DNA from: an uncultured Prevotellaceae bacterium
GTDB taxonomy: Bacteria; Bacteroidota; Bacteroidia; Bacteroidales; Bacteroidaceae
Assembly: GCA_900318885.1 (NCBI GenBank)
Contig: ONMN01000048.1
Location: 1-42,731, forward strand
Direction of reading: 5' to 3'
DNA length: 42,731 nucleotides
Shown: positions 34,546 through 42,731 of the stretch, piece after piece
Layout of the letters: each line of letters opens with the position of its first letter
Position numbering within the stretch: position 1 is the first letter of the stretch
Notes under the pieces: generated by a model
The model's input: only the letters and a program-made list of their open reading frames with translations
Databases searched by the model: none
What the model was told of the DNA's origin: nothing
Made by a program: the position numbers and the translations under genes

Positions 34546-35979
34546 TTACGCCAGGCGTTTCAGCAGTTCGATGAGTACGCGCCAGATGTCGTCAATGGTC
34601 GAGAGTTCGACGCGCTCACTGGTGGAGTGGGGTTCGACGATACGCGGTCCGATGCTGGCCATTTGGATGCCAGGATAGTGACGGACGAAGAATCCTGCCT
34701 CCAATACGAAGTGCATGGCCACCATGCGTGGACGCCATCCTAAGACGTCTTGGAAGGTGTTGCTGGTGAGTTGCAGGAATGGCGACTGCTGGTCTTCCTG
34801 CCATGCTGGTGCCGACATGATGGTCTCGCTGTGTCCGCCGTTTTCTGCAAATACGCTGGCGATATCGTTGCTCAAGGCAGCCATCTCGCTGTCGATGAAG
34901 CTGCGTGTGTGGGTAGAGACGAAGATGTAGTCCTGTTCGGTTTCGACGCGTCCTACGTTGTTGGAAGTCTCTACCGTTCCTGGCATCGTGTCGCTCATCT
35001 TGACAACGCCCTGCGGAATCTGTTCCAGACAGCGCATGAGTGCCTCGAAGGCCTCGCGACTGATGACTGTCTCCTGCCGTTCGCACTTGCTGATGACGCA
35101 ACGGATATTGGGGTCTGCATCCCCATATTCCTCACGCAACCACTGATTCATCATCTCTTCCTGTTGCTTCACAAATTCAGAGCCCTCGCCAGAAGGAATG
35201 GTCAGTACGATTTCGGCCGAGGAGGCTATGGATGCGTTGGCCTCGCCAATGTTGATAGAAGCCACGTCGAAGTCGTATTCATTGTAGATGGCTGCAAGCA
35301 CAGCCCACGCAGGTATGACGGCAGAGCAGCGTCCCTTGTTGATGTCGACACCCGAATGGCCGCCCAGACCACCCTCGAAGCGGATGCTGTACCAACGACG
35401 CTTGCCCCCAGGAGCGGGCGTGCGTCCAGCGGGTATGCGATGGAACTGCAGACAGGCTCCTGCGGCTCCGGTAGTGATGGTGTCGTAGTCCTCGGAGTCG
35501 AGATTTATGACCTTACGCCCCCGAAGGAAATCGCTGCTCAGTTGCGAAGCACCTGACATGCCGTCCTCCTCGTTGGTGGTGGTGATGACCTCCATAGGTC
35601 CGTGGACAATATCGTTGCTCTCGAGCACGGCAAGGGCCATCGACAGTCCGATGCCGTTGTCGGCACCCAGCGACGTGCCGCGGGCCTTCATCCAGCCATC
35701 TTCGACGTAGGCTTGTATAGGGTCGTTCAGCGGGTCGGCCATACCGACGCAGACCATGTCCATGTGGTTGAGCAGCACGACGGGTTCGGCCCCTTCGTGG
35801 CCTGGTGTGGCAGGTTTGCTGATGACGACGCAGTTCTCTTTGTCGCGTTTATATGATAGGCCGAGACGTTCAGCAAACAGGCAAAGATAGTCGGCCACGC
35901 GCTCTTCGTGGTGTGACGGACGAGGAATCTGGTTCAGCTCCTTGAATATCTGGAACACGCGCTTTGTTGTAGGTGTCAT
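34546..35979 (-). CDS. pepD: aminoacyl-histidine dipeptidase (M20 family)
   Basis: The 477-residue enzyme hydrolyses dipeptides, notably X-His, in the cytoplasm, with metal binding by the M20 residues. Visible marks are RPSHHEERVADYL, VVLLNHMDMVCVG (first metal His and Asp), the catalytic ARGTSLGADNGIGL, TNEEDGMSGA with the Glu-Glu pair, and GGLGGHSGVDIN in the dimerisation domain. ATG 35979 (MTPTTKRVFQIFKEL) fits the family start. A longer frame to 36060 runs across a promoter box and is not accepted. Its end lies 4 bases from the pectinase stop. Confidence 0.93.
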   Translation of the reverse strand: MTPTTKRVFQIFKELNQIPRPSHHEERVADYLCLFAERLGLSYKRDKENCVVISKPATPGHEGAEPVVLLNHMDMVCVGMADPLNDPIQAYVEDGWMKARGTSLGADNGIGLSMALAVLESNDIVHGPMEVITTTNEEDGMSGASQLSSDFLRGRKVINLDSEDYDTITTGAAGACLQFHRIPAGRTPAPGGKRRWYSIRFEGGLGGHSGVDINKGRCSAVIPAWAVLAAIYNEYDFDVASINIGEANASIASSAEIVLTIPSGEGSEFVKQQEEMMNQWLREEYGDADPNIRCVISKCERQETVISREAFEALMRCLEQIPQGVVKMSDTMPGTVETSNNVGRVETEQDYIFVSTHTRSFIDSEMAALSNDIASVFAENGGHSETIMSAPAWQEDQQSPFLQLTSNTFQDVLGWRPRMVAMHFVLEAGFFVRHYPGIQMASIGPRIVEPHSTSERVELSTIDDIWRVLIELLKRLA

Positions 35980-36017
35980 ATTTACAATTTTTTTATAAAC
36001 AATCCAAATTATCGGTG

Positions 36018-36025
36018 CAAATATA
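36018..36025 (-). promoter_or_regulatory. -7 box of pepD
   Basis: TATATTTG on the minus strand, with about 38 bases to the ATG at 35979. No clear -33 element. Confidence 0.45.
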
Positions 36026-36047
36026 CGAAAAAACGAGAAAAAAGTGT

Positions 36048-36055
36048 TACCTTTG
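36048..36055 (+). promoter_or_regulatory. -7 box of the RND adaptor-pump operon
   Basis: TACCTTTG, a perfect -7 match, lies 37 bases before ATG 36093. It is divergent from the pepD box. Confidence 0.5.
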
Positions 36056-36092
36056 CCCATAAATTTACGAAAATTGCTTTCCGATAAATAAA

Positions 36093-37229
36093 ATGACTAA
36101 ACGGACTATGAATATAATGAGCACAAAATCAATAGGATTTCTGGCGGTAATCATCGTGGGATTGCTGGTCGTGGCTTGTGGTAATGAAAAGAAGAAACCC
36201 CACGACGAGGTGGCATATAAGACGATGGTTGTGGGCAAGAAAGATATGACGCTAGAACGGCAATATAGCGGGAGAATGACCGGTCGTCAGATTGTAGAGG
36301 TGCGTCCTCAGGTGTCGGGCACTATCACACGCATTTGCATCAACGAGGGTGAAACTGTGAAGAAAGGTCAGACGCTGTTCGTCATCGATCAGGTACCGTT
36401 CCAAGCTGCATTGGATGTGGCGGTGGCTGCACGTAAGAGTGCCGAGGCACATTTGGCGACGGCTCGCATGAACTACAACAACGAACGTCTGTTGCAGGAA
36501 GGCCATGTAGTAGGCGAGGTAAGTGTGGAGACCACTCACAATGCCTTGCTGGAGGCAGAGGCGGCGTTGTCGCAGGCGAAAGCGCAAGAGGCGAATGCCC
36601 GTAATAATCTGAGTTATACGGTGGTAAAGAGTCCGGTGAGTGGTGTGGCTTCGATGATTCCCTGGCATGTGGGTTCTCTGGTCAGTAGTTCGATTAGTGA
36701 GCCGTTGGTGACGGTGGCCGACGACTCGGAGATGTATGTCTATTTTAGCATCAGTGAGAGTCAGACCCTGAACCTCATTGCACAGTATGGTGGCATCGAG
36801 GCTTTTATCAGCAAGGCTCCGGCAGTGGGGCTTCGGATGAACAATGGTAAACTCTACGAGCAGCAGGGCCATATCACTGCGGTGAGCGGTACGGTAGATG
36901 CCAGTACGGGTGCCGTCACATTGCGTGCCACGTTCCCCAATGCTCAGGGCTTGCTGCATAACGGCGGCAGTGCTACGGTGATAGTTCCCACGAGTCACGC
37001 GCAGTGTATTGTTATCCCACAGGAGGCGACGTACGAGTTGCAGAACCGCACGTTTGTCTATCGTGTCGTCGATGGCAAGACGAAGGCTACGGCTGTTACG
37101 CTGTTTCCGCAGAACAACGGCATGGAGTATATCGTGGAGGACGGTCTGTCGGTGGGTGACACCATCATTGCCGAAGGTGCCGGACTGCTGAAGGACGGGG
37201 TTGAAATTAAGAAAGGAACATCGAAATAA
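36093..37229 (+). CDS. RND efflux periplasmic adaptor (AcrA-like lipoprotein)
   Basis: The 378-residue protein links an RND pump to an outer-membrane channel. The lipobox is LVVAC. The family order is clear: ARYSGRMTGRQIVEVRPQVSGTITRI in the barrel-sandwich domain, a helical hairpin (about residues 105-165), the second half of the lipoyl fold with LSYTVVKSPVSGVASM, and a beta-barrel with DDSEMYVYFSISES. Three ATGs (36093, 36108, 36117) lie before the signal; the first is kept with low certainty. The pump gene follows after 46 bases. Confidence 0.9.
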   Translation: MTKRTMNIMSTKSIGFLAVIIVGLLVVACGNEKKKPHDEVAYKTMVVGKKDMTLERQYSGRMTGRQIVEVRPQVSGTITRICINEGETVKKGQTLFVIDQVPFQAALDVAVAARKSAEAHLATARMNYNNERLLQEGHVVGEVSVETTHNALLEAEAALSQAKAQEANARNNLSYTVVKSPVSGVASMIPWHVGSLVSSSISEPLVTVADDSEMYVYFSISESQTLNLIAQYGGIEAFISKAPAVGLRMNNGKLYEQQGHITAVSGTVDASTGAVTLRATFPNAQGLLHNGGSATVIVPTSHAQCIVIPQEATYELQNRTFVYRVVDGKTKATAVTLFPQNNGMEYIVEDGLSVGDTIIAEGAGLLKDGVEIKKGTSK

Positions 37230-37275
37230 CTTAATCCCGTAATCCCGTTATAACAAAATAACGAAAAGAATCAAC

Positions 37276-40200
37276 ATGAACGTAAAGACTTTCATTGACC
37301 GCCCGATATTATCCTGTGTGATAAGCGTACTGATGGTGCTGGTGGGTATCATCGGACTGGCCAGTCTGCCGCTCGAGCAATTTCCTGAGATAGCACCGCC
37401 TACGGTACGCGTCATGGCATCGTACACAGGTGCGAATGCTGAGACGGTGCAGAAGAGCGTCGTCGTCCCCCTAGAGGAGGCTATCAACGGTGTGGAGGGC
37501 ATGATGTATATGACGTCGACGGCGTCGAACAACGGTACGGCGTCCATCGGTATATTCTTCCGTCAGGGTACTGACCCCAATATGGCGATGGTGAACGTTC
37601 AGAATCGTGCCGCAACGGTTCAGGGCCGCCTGCCAAGTGACGTGGTGAAGGGCGGTATCACTGTGAGGAAGCGCCAAACGTCGAACATCAAGCAGTTGGC
37701 GGTGTATAGTCCAGATTCTACGTTTGACCGTTCGTTTCTGGCGAACTATACAAAGATTAACATCGAGCCGCGCCTGAGCCGTATTGCCGGTGTGGGCGAG
37801 GTGAACGTGATGGGTGCCGACTATTCGATGCGTATTTGGCTGGACCCGTTGAAGATGGCGCAGTACGGACTGACCCCTGCAGACGTGACGAAGGTATTGG
37901 ACGAGCAGAATGTGGAGGTGGCGACGGGTACGCTGGGCGCCGAGAGCCAGAATACGTTCCAGTATGTATTGAAATATCGTGGTCGTTATGAGGAGGAACA
38001 GGAATACGAGAATCTGGTGGTGCGCTCGCTGCCCAGTGGCGACGTGTTGCGCATTGGTGATATTGCCCGTGTGGAACTGGGTTCGCAGAACTATAACATC
38101 ATTGGCGAGACCAACGACAGTCCTTCGGTAAACATCTCCATCAACCAGGTGGCAGGTTCGAATGCCAATGAGATTATCAAGCAGATAGACCGCGAGGTGG
38201 AGGAGATACGCAAGTCGTTGCCGCCAGGCATCGTCATCGAGGATTTGGAATCGAAGAAGGACTTCCTGGACGCTTCGATTGTGAGTGTCGTCGAAACGTT
38301 GCTGGAAGCTCTTGTGCTGGTCGTCCTCGTGGTGTTCGTCTTCCTGCGTAGTTGGCGTGCAACCATCATTCCCGCCATCGCCATCATGGTGTCGCTGATA
38401 GCCACACTGGCTGTCATCTATGCCATCGGATTCTCACTGAACATGCTGACACTGTTTGCATTGGTGCTGGTCATCGGAACGGTGGTGGACGATGCCATCG
38501 TGGTGGTGGAAGCCGTGCAGGCCAAGCTCGATGAAGTGCCTGCCGTGGTTGACGGTTCTCCCGTTGCCATATCCACTTACGAATGTACCGTTAGTGCCAT
38601 GCATGGCATTACATCGGCACTGGTCACTACGACGCTGGTTTTCATGGCGGTATTTGTACCAGTCTGCTTCATTAGCGGTGTTACGGGAACGTTCTATACC
38701 CAGTTCGGACTGACGATGGCCATTGCCGTTGCCATCTCGTTGTTCAATGCACTGACGCTATCACCTGCGCTTTGCGCGCTCATTATGAAGAAGCAAAATA
38801 AACCGCTAAAAATCAGTCGTTTACCGTCGTTTGATACATTTGTGCGAGAATATAAGCAAGGCCTCTCTAAAGTATTGCGTAAACAGTGGTTGGCCTTCGG
38901 ATTGGTTGTCGTTGCCATCGGTGGACTCTATTGGATGATGCGTACGACGAAGACCGGACTGGTGCCCAACGAGGATATGGGAACAGTATTCATCAACGTG
39001 CAGGCATCGCCAGGCAGCAGTCTGCAACAAACCTATCATATCTTAAAAGAGGTGGAGGAGCGCATCAATGACCTGCCGCAGTTGCGTATCTACTCGCTCA
39101 TTGCGGGCAACTCGAACAGCTTCGAGCAGTCATCGTCGAACGGTAACTTCACGCTGAAACTGAAGAAATGGGACGAGCGTAAGGGTAAAGGCGACGATGA
39201 CCAAAGCATCGTGCAGGAAATCTATCGTCGTACCGCCGACATCGCAAATGCCAAGATTCAGGTGAACACGCAAAACATGCTGCCAGGTTTCGGCCGCATC
39301 AACGGTTTCGAGCTGCACGTGCAGGACAAGCACGGTGGCAACATACAGGACTTGCTGGGCTATACGAACAAGCTGATTGCAGCGCTCAGTGAGCGCCCTG
39401 AGATTGGTCGTGCCTACACCAACTTCTCGCTGAAATATCCGCAGTACCGTGTGGAGGTGGATGCAGCCCTCTGCAAGCGTCGTGGTGTGTCGCCCAGTGA
39501 TGTGCTCGCAGCCCTGAGCGGTTATGTCGGCGGTCACTATGCCTCGAACTTCGTGCGCTTCACCAAGCTCTACCGCGTTATGGTGCAGGCTTCGCCAGAA
39601 TACCGTCTGGACACGGAGTCGCTGAACAATATCTTCGTCAAGAACAATCAGGGTGAGATGTCGCCCATCGGTCAATACCTGACGCTGACGCGCGTCTATG
39701 GTTCCGAGACGTTGTCGCGCTTCAATCTCTTCCCATCGATACAGGTGGGCGGCACGGCTGCCGAGGGTTACAGCTCCGGACAGGCCATTGACGCCATTCG
39801 CGAGGTGGCTGCCGAGGTGTTGCCCGAAGGCTATGGCTATGAGTTTGGCGGTATGACGCGCGAGGAGGCCTCGTCCCAGAACACTACGGCACTGGTCTTC
39901 GTGCTCTGTATCGTATTCATCTACCTGATTCTCTGTGCGCTTTATGAGAGTGTCTTCATTCCGATGGCAGTCATTCTGAGTGTGCCGTTCGGATTGTTGG
40001 GCTCGTTCCTCTTTGCGTGGATGTGGGGACTGGAGAACAATATCTATATGCAGACAGGACTCATCATGTTGATAGGACTGCTCTCGAAGACGGCCATTCT
40101 GTTGACGGAGTACGCTTCTGAACGCCGACGCCAGGGCATGAGCATCATCGCAGCAGCGCTCGACGCTGCCGCTGTGCGTTTGCGACCAATCCTGATGACG

Positions 40201-40398
40201 TCGCTCACGATGATTTTTGGACTGTTGCCTCTGGCTGTTGCGACAGGTATTGGTGCCAACGGCAACCGCTCGTTGGGTGTAGGAACAATTGGCGGCATGC
40301 TCATCGGCACCATTGCGCTGTTGTTTATAGTTCCTATACTCTTTGTCGTCTTCCAGAGTATAGAGGAGCGCTTCAAACGAAACAACTCCCGTAGGTAG
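37276..40398 (+). CDS. RND multidrug efflux pump (AcrB-like, HAE1 type)
   Basis: The 1040-residue inner-membrane pump exports drugs or other amphiphiles by proton exchange. It opens MNVKTFIDRPILSCVISVLMVLVG and shows the usual two copies of six helices with large periplasmic loops. The proton-relay residues are in place: Asp405-Asp406 in VVDDAIVVVEAVQ and Lys938 in LLSKTAILLTEYA. Length matches HAE1 members. It needs an outer-membrane factor, and none is encoded beside it. The gene ends 18 bases before the hisB stop on the other strand. Substrates cannot be read from sequence. Confidence 0.94.
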   Translation: MNVKTFIDRPILSCVISVLMVLVGIIGLASLPLEQFPEIAPPTVRVMASYTGANAETVQKSVVVPLEEAINGVEGMMYMTSTASNNGTASIGIFFRQGTDPNMAMVNVQNRAATVQGRLPSDVVKGGITVRKRQTSNIKQLAVYSPDSTFDRSFLANYTKINIEPRLSRIAGVGEVNVMGADYSMRIWLDPLKMAQYGLTPADVTKVLDEQNVEVATGTLGAESQNTFQYVLKYRGRYEEEQEYENLVVRSLPSGDVLRIGDIARVELGSQNYNIIGETNDSPSVNISINQVAGSNANEIIKQIDREVEEIRKSLPPGIVIEDLESKKDFLDASIVSVVETLLEALVLVVLVVFVFLRSWRATIIPAIAIMVSLIATLAVIYAIGFSLNMLTLFALVLVIGTVVDDAIVVVEAVQAKLDEVPAVVDGSPVAISTYECTVSAMHGITSALVTTTLVFMAVFVPVCFISGVTGTFYTQFGLTMAIAVAISLFNALTLSPALCALIMKKQNKPLKISRLPSFDTFVREYKQGLSKVLRKQWLAFGLVVVAIGGLYWMMRTTKTGLVPNEDMGTVFINVQASPGSSLQQTYHILKEVEERINDLPQLRIYSLIAGNSNSFEQSSSNGNFTLKLKKWDERKGKGDDDQSIVQEIYRRTADIANAKIQVNTQNMLPGFGRINGFELHVQDKHGGNIQDLLGYTNKLIAALSERPEIGRAYTNFSLKYPQYRVEVDAALCKRRGVSPSDVLAALSGYVGGHYASNFVRFTKLYRVMVQASPEYRLDTESLNNIFVKNNQGEMSPIGQYLTLTRVYGSETLSRFNLFPSIQVGGTAAEGYSSGQAIDAIREVAAEVLPEGYGYEFGGMTREEASSQNTTALVFVLCIVFIYLILCALYESVFIPMAVILSVPFGLLGSFLFAWMWGLENNIYMQTGLIMLIGLLSKTAILLTEYASERRRQGMSIIAAALDAAAVRLRPILMTSLTMIFGLLPLAVATGIGANGNRSLGVGTIGGMLIGTIALLFIVPILFVVFQSIEERFKRNNSRR

Positions 40399-40416
40399 TC
40401 CTGGGTTCGGTTTCGT

Positions 40417-41475
40417 TTACAGGGTTCCCTTGGTGGAAGGGAGTTCGTAATGGTAGACGTCGCGGCGGACGGCCATTTTCAGTGCGCGGGCGAGGGCTTT
40501 GAAGATGCCTTCTATCTTATGGTGCTCGTTCTGACCTTCGGCGCGGATGTTGAGATTCATCTTAGCGGCGTCGCTGAGTGACTTGAAGAAATGGAGGAAC
40601 ATCTCGGTAGGCATCTCACCAATGCGTTCACGGTGAAACTCGGCATCCCAGACGAGCCAGGGGCGGCCGCCAAAGTCGAGGCAGACGCTGCACAGACAGT
40701 CGTCCATAGGCAGGGAGTAGCCATAGCGCTCGATACCGCGCTTGTCGCCAAGTGCTTTTAAGAGACATTCGCCAAGAGCGAGCGCCGTATCCTCGATGGT
40801 GTGATGTTCGTCAACATGCAGGTCACCGTTGCAATGGACGGTAAGGTCTATCATGCCGTGTTTACCGATTTGTTCGAGCATGTGGTCGAAGAATCCCAGT
40901 CCGGTCTGGATGTCGCAACGGCCGTTACCGTCAAGGTCGACGCGTACGAGGATATCGGTCTCCTTGGTAGTTCGCTGCACTTCTGCAGTTCGTTCGCCAC
41001 CATAAGCGATGGCTGTAGCGCTAGACCAATCACCAATCTGTATGAAACGACAGCCGATATTCTCGGCGAAGCGGCGATCGGTATCGCGGTCGCCAATGAC
41101 GTAGGAATTGGCGATATCGTAGTCGGGATTGTTGATGTATTTCTCGACGAGCCCGATGTTGGGTTTACGTGTGGGGGCGTTGTCCTCAGGGAAATGTGGG
41201 TCGATGAGGATGTCGTCGAACTCGACGCCTTCGCCACGTAGTGTGTCGAGGATGAAGTTCTGTACGGGCCAGAAAGTGTCCTCAGGGAATGCTGGTGTTC
41301 CCAGTCCGTCCTGATTGCTGACCATGACGAAAAGGTAGTCGGTATGCTGACGGAGGAATGCGAGGCTGCTGATAGCACGCGGTACGAACTGTAGCTTTTC
41401 AAAAGCGTCAATCTGCTCGTCGTCTGGTTCGCGGATGATGGTTCCGTCGCGGTCGATGAATAATATCTTTTTCAT
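40417..41475 (-). CDS. hisB: bifunctional histidinol-phosphatase / imidazoleglycerol-phosphate dehydratase
   Basis: The 352-residue protein covers two steps of histidine synthesis. The N-terminal HAD phosphatase has DRDGT (Asp8, Asp10) and the dehydratase has [13 protein letters not shown] and [15 protein letters not shown], ending PSTKGTL. It aligns along its whole length with E. coli HisB. An oddity is that three of the four zinc ligands of the E. coli phosphatase are changed: Cys93 to Asp92, and the CDC pair to APT (100-102), while the His (94) is kept. No other his gene is in the window. It follows a membrane protein by 6 bases, likely one transcript. Confidence 0.94.
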   Translation of the reverse strand: MKKILFIDRDGTIIREPDDEQIDAFEKLQFVPRAISSLAFLRQHTDYLFVMVSNQDGLGTPAFPEDTFWPVQNFILDTLRGEGVEFDDILIDPHFPEDNAPTRKPNIGLVEKYINNPDYDIANSYVIGDRDTDRRFAENIGCRFIQIGDWSSATAIAYGGERTAEVQRTTKETDILVRVDLDGNGRCDIQTGLGFFDHMLEQIGKHGMIDLTVHCNGDLHVDEHHTIEDTALALGECLLKALGDKRGIERYGYSLPMDDCLCSVCLDFGGRPWLVWDAEFHRERIGEMPTEMFLHFFKSLSDAAKMNLNIRAEGQNEHHKIEGIFKALARALKMAVRRDVYHYELPSTKGTL

Positions 41476-41481
41476 AATGTC

Positions 41482-42456
41482 TTATGGATTTTCAATGTTA
41501 TTACGTTCCTGTTCGCGTGCTTCGATAGAACCATAAATATAATAGTTGTGAACCAGCAGCACTTGGCTGACGTAGAACTGAATGAAGCAGCAGAGAGTAA
41601 CAGTGATGAAGGTGAGCGTGGTGATGTAGGACGGCATGCCCAGCGGGTCGCCAAAGAGTAGTCCCTGATGTGCCTGCTGGTTGGCAAAACTGAGAATATG
41701 TGAGGGTAACATGACGATAAAGGCCACCAGCTGAATGAGCAACATGCTGACAAAGAACACGAGGAACATCAGACCCCAGTGACGCAATCCGCTGGCATAA
41801 CTACGACCTAGCGTTTTCCAGTAGCCACACGGCGCCTCCATCAGGTATTTCATGAGCACATGGTAAAGCGGAAGCGAGAACAGGACGACAATAAGACCGT
41901 AAACGATGAACGCCACGATGGTGGTCGTCAGATGACGGAGAATGAATTGTTGACTGACGGTGTCGAGCACAAACATGGCTGCAACGAACAGGCAGAAAGG
42001 AATGAGCAAAATCAGCGCAGTCAGGAAGACGCCTTTCAGTGAGCGCCCCATGAGATGCGGACTGGCTGAAAACCAGTGGGGCGGGGTAGTGATTGCGCCT
42101 GTTTCCTTGTGTTCTTTCAGTTTGCTGAGGATAGGAGCCGACGCCAATGCCAATGTGGCAAGAGCCAGCAGCATCAGAAGCAGGATCTCCAAACCAATGA
42201 TGGAGTAAGACTGGAGACTTTCAATGCTAACTGCTTGATAGGTAAGCATTTGTTTTGCGATGCCAGTGGATATTTCCGGTAGCTTGATAGCCGTAAGGGT
42301 TCCCAAGGCTCCACAGCTGAGTGCATAAAGTATTGCCATTTGCCACGATGCCTTGAAAAAGCGGCGGAAATTACTGGTATAAAGCTGGAAACCCGTAGCG
42401 AGCACACTGCGGTAACCGCGAGCTTTCAATAGTAATAAATCGTCTTGTTTTTTCAT
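41482..42456 (-). CDS. six-helix membrane protein, function unknown
   Basis: The 324-residue product has about six transmembrane segments (for example GVFLTALILLIPFCLFVAAMF, AFIVYGLIVVLFSLPLYHVLM and WGLMFLVFFVSMLLIQLVAF). It starts MKKQDDLLLLKARGYRS, a soluble basic head before the first helix. I recognise no family. ATG 42456 is chosen because a strong promoter lies just upstream; a longer frame to 42672 overlaps the oxidoreductase on the other strand. hisB follows after 6 bases. Confidence 0.75.
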   Translation of the reverse strand: MKKQDDLLLLKARGYRSVLATGFQLYTSNFRRFFKASWQMAILYALSCGALGTLTAIKLPEISTGIAKQMLTYQAVSIESLQSYSIIGLEILLLMLLALATLALASAPILSKLKEHKETGAITTPPHWFSASPHLMGRSLKGVFLTALILLIPFCLFVAAMFVLDTVSQQFILRHLTTTIVAFIVYGLIVVLFSLPLYHVLMKYLMEAPCGYWKTLGRSYASGLRHWGLMFLVFFVSMLLIQLVAFIVMLPSHILSFANQQAHQGLLFGDPLGMPSYITTLTFITVTLCCFIQFYVSQVLLVHNYYIYGSIEAREQERNNIENP

Positions 42457-42476
42457 CTTTTTGAAATTTACGCCTG

Positions 42477-42484
42477 CAAAGGTA
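42477..42484 (-). promoter_or_regulatory. -7 box of the membrane protein/hisB unit
   Basis: TACCTTTG on the minus strand, a perfect -7 match, ends 20 bases before ATG 42456. No clear -33 element is seen. Confidence 0.55.
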
Positions 42485-42506
42485 CACATTTTTCCTAAAT
42501 AATTTG

Positions 42507-42514
42507 TATCTTTG
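42507..42514 (+). promoter_or_regulatory. -7 box of the oxidoreductase gene
   Basis: TATCTTTG lies 11 bases before ATG 42526, a short predicted leader. It is divergent from the box at 42477. Confidence 0.5.
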
Positions 42515-42525
42515 CACACGAAAAT

Positions 42526-42731
42526 ATGAAAATAATCAAGTGGGGCTTTATCGGATGCGGTGAAGTGACGGAGAAAAAAAGCGGTCCGGCCTTCTCGGAG
42601 GTAGACGGTTCGAGTGTCGTTGCGGTGATGAGTCGCGACGAGCGGAAAGCGCGTAGCTATGCGGAGCGTCACGGAGTGCCACGATGGTATACAGATGCTC
42701 AGGAACTCATTGACGACGACGAGGTGAATGC
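42526..42731 (+). CDS. Gfo/Idh/MocA-type oxidoreductase, 3' partial
   Basis: The first 68 residues are visible and the gene runs off the window end. WGFIGCGEVTEKKSGPAF is the nucleotide-binding GxGxxxx start of the Gfo/Idh/MocA family, followed by VVAVMSRDERKARSYAERHGVPRWYTDAQELI, the usual second strand and helix. Such enzymes oxidise or reduce sugars and inositols with NAD(P). The specific substrate cannot be judged from this part. Confidence 0.85.
   Translation, partial: MKIIKWGFIGCGEVTEKKSGPAFSEVDGSSVVAVMSRDERKARSYAERHGVPRWYTDAQELIDDDEVN

Overview
The window looks like a chromosome segment from a Prevotella-like member of the Bacteroidales. The evidence is a repeated Bacteroidetes promoter (TTTG, 19-21 bp, TAnnTTTG), a TamA-family lipoprotein paired with TamB, a bifunctional HisB, several secreted proteins sharing a C-terminal tail of the YNLxGQ(R/K)V...YKGxVIxNG type, and almost no Shine-Dalgarno sites. 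Nothing was searched against a database. All family calls are from reading the translations.

Layout. 1-2413 holds the end of a mobile-element-like cluster: the C-terminal part of a DUF3987-type protein, an AT-rich unknown gene, a P5-like lytic protein and a small basic protein. 2514-10213 (minus strand) is rluA-family gene, tamB, tamA, an outer-membrane assembly operon peppered with heptanucleotide repeats. 10340-16366 holds a secreted protein, alaS, tRNA-Lys(UUU), tdk, rsmI and a coiled-coil lipoprotein. 16500-19049 is a secreted M6 metalloprotease. 19171-23032 is a three-gene uronate locus: an EIIC-like permease without other PTS parts, a KduI with an export signal, and a hexuronate-type MFS transporter. 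A nitroreductase faces it.

23788-24701 is a gene-free stretch of about 0.9 kb. It carries a seven-unit palindrome array with a 22-bp period, an inverted CATCTCTCCC minisatellite and a perfect 18-bp hairpin. Downstream come a stand-alone protein resembling the C-terminus of class II ribonucleotide reductase, folB, an N-acetylmuramoyl-L-alanine amidase, an MCE/MlaD protein, and dnaA. As given, dnaA is broken by an out-of-frame deletion just after Walker A. 29800-34541 carries two secreted proteins, the second a fusion of a PL1-type pectate lyase and a CE8-type pectin methylesterase. The rest is pepD, an RND adaptor and pump pair without an outer-membrane factor, a six-helix membrane protein with hisB, and the start of a Gfo/Idh-type oxidoreductase.

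How it fits together. The most interesting inference is a pectin route. The secreted lyase/esterase makes unsaturated galacturonides. A periplasmic KduI would isomerise the released 5-keto-4-deoxyuronate outside the cytoplasm. The linked EIIC-like permease and MFS transporter would then import the products. The signal peptide and the gene order are visible; the flow of substrates is inference.
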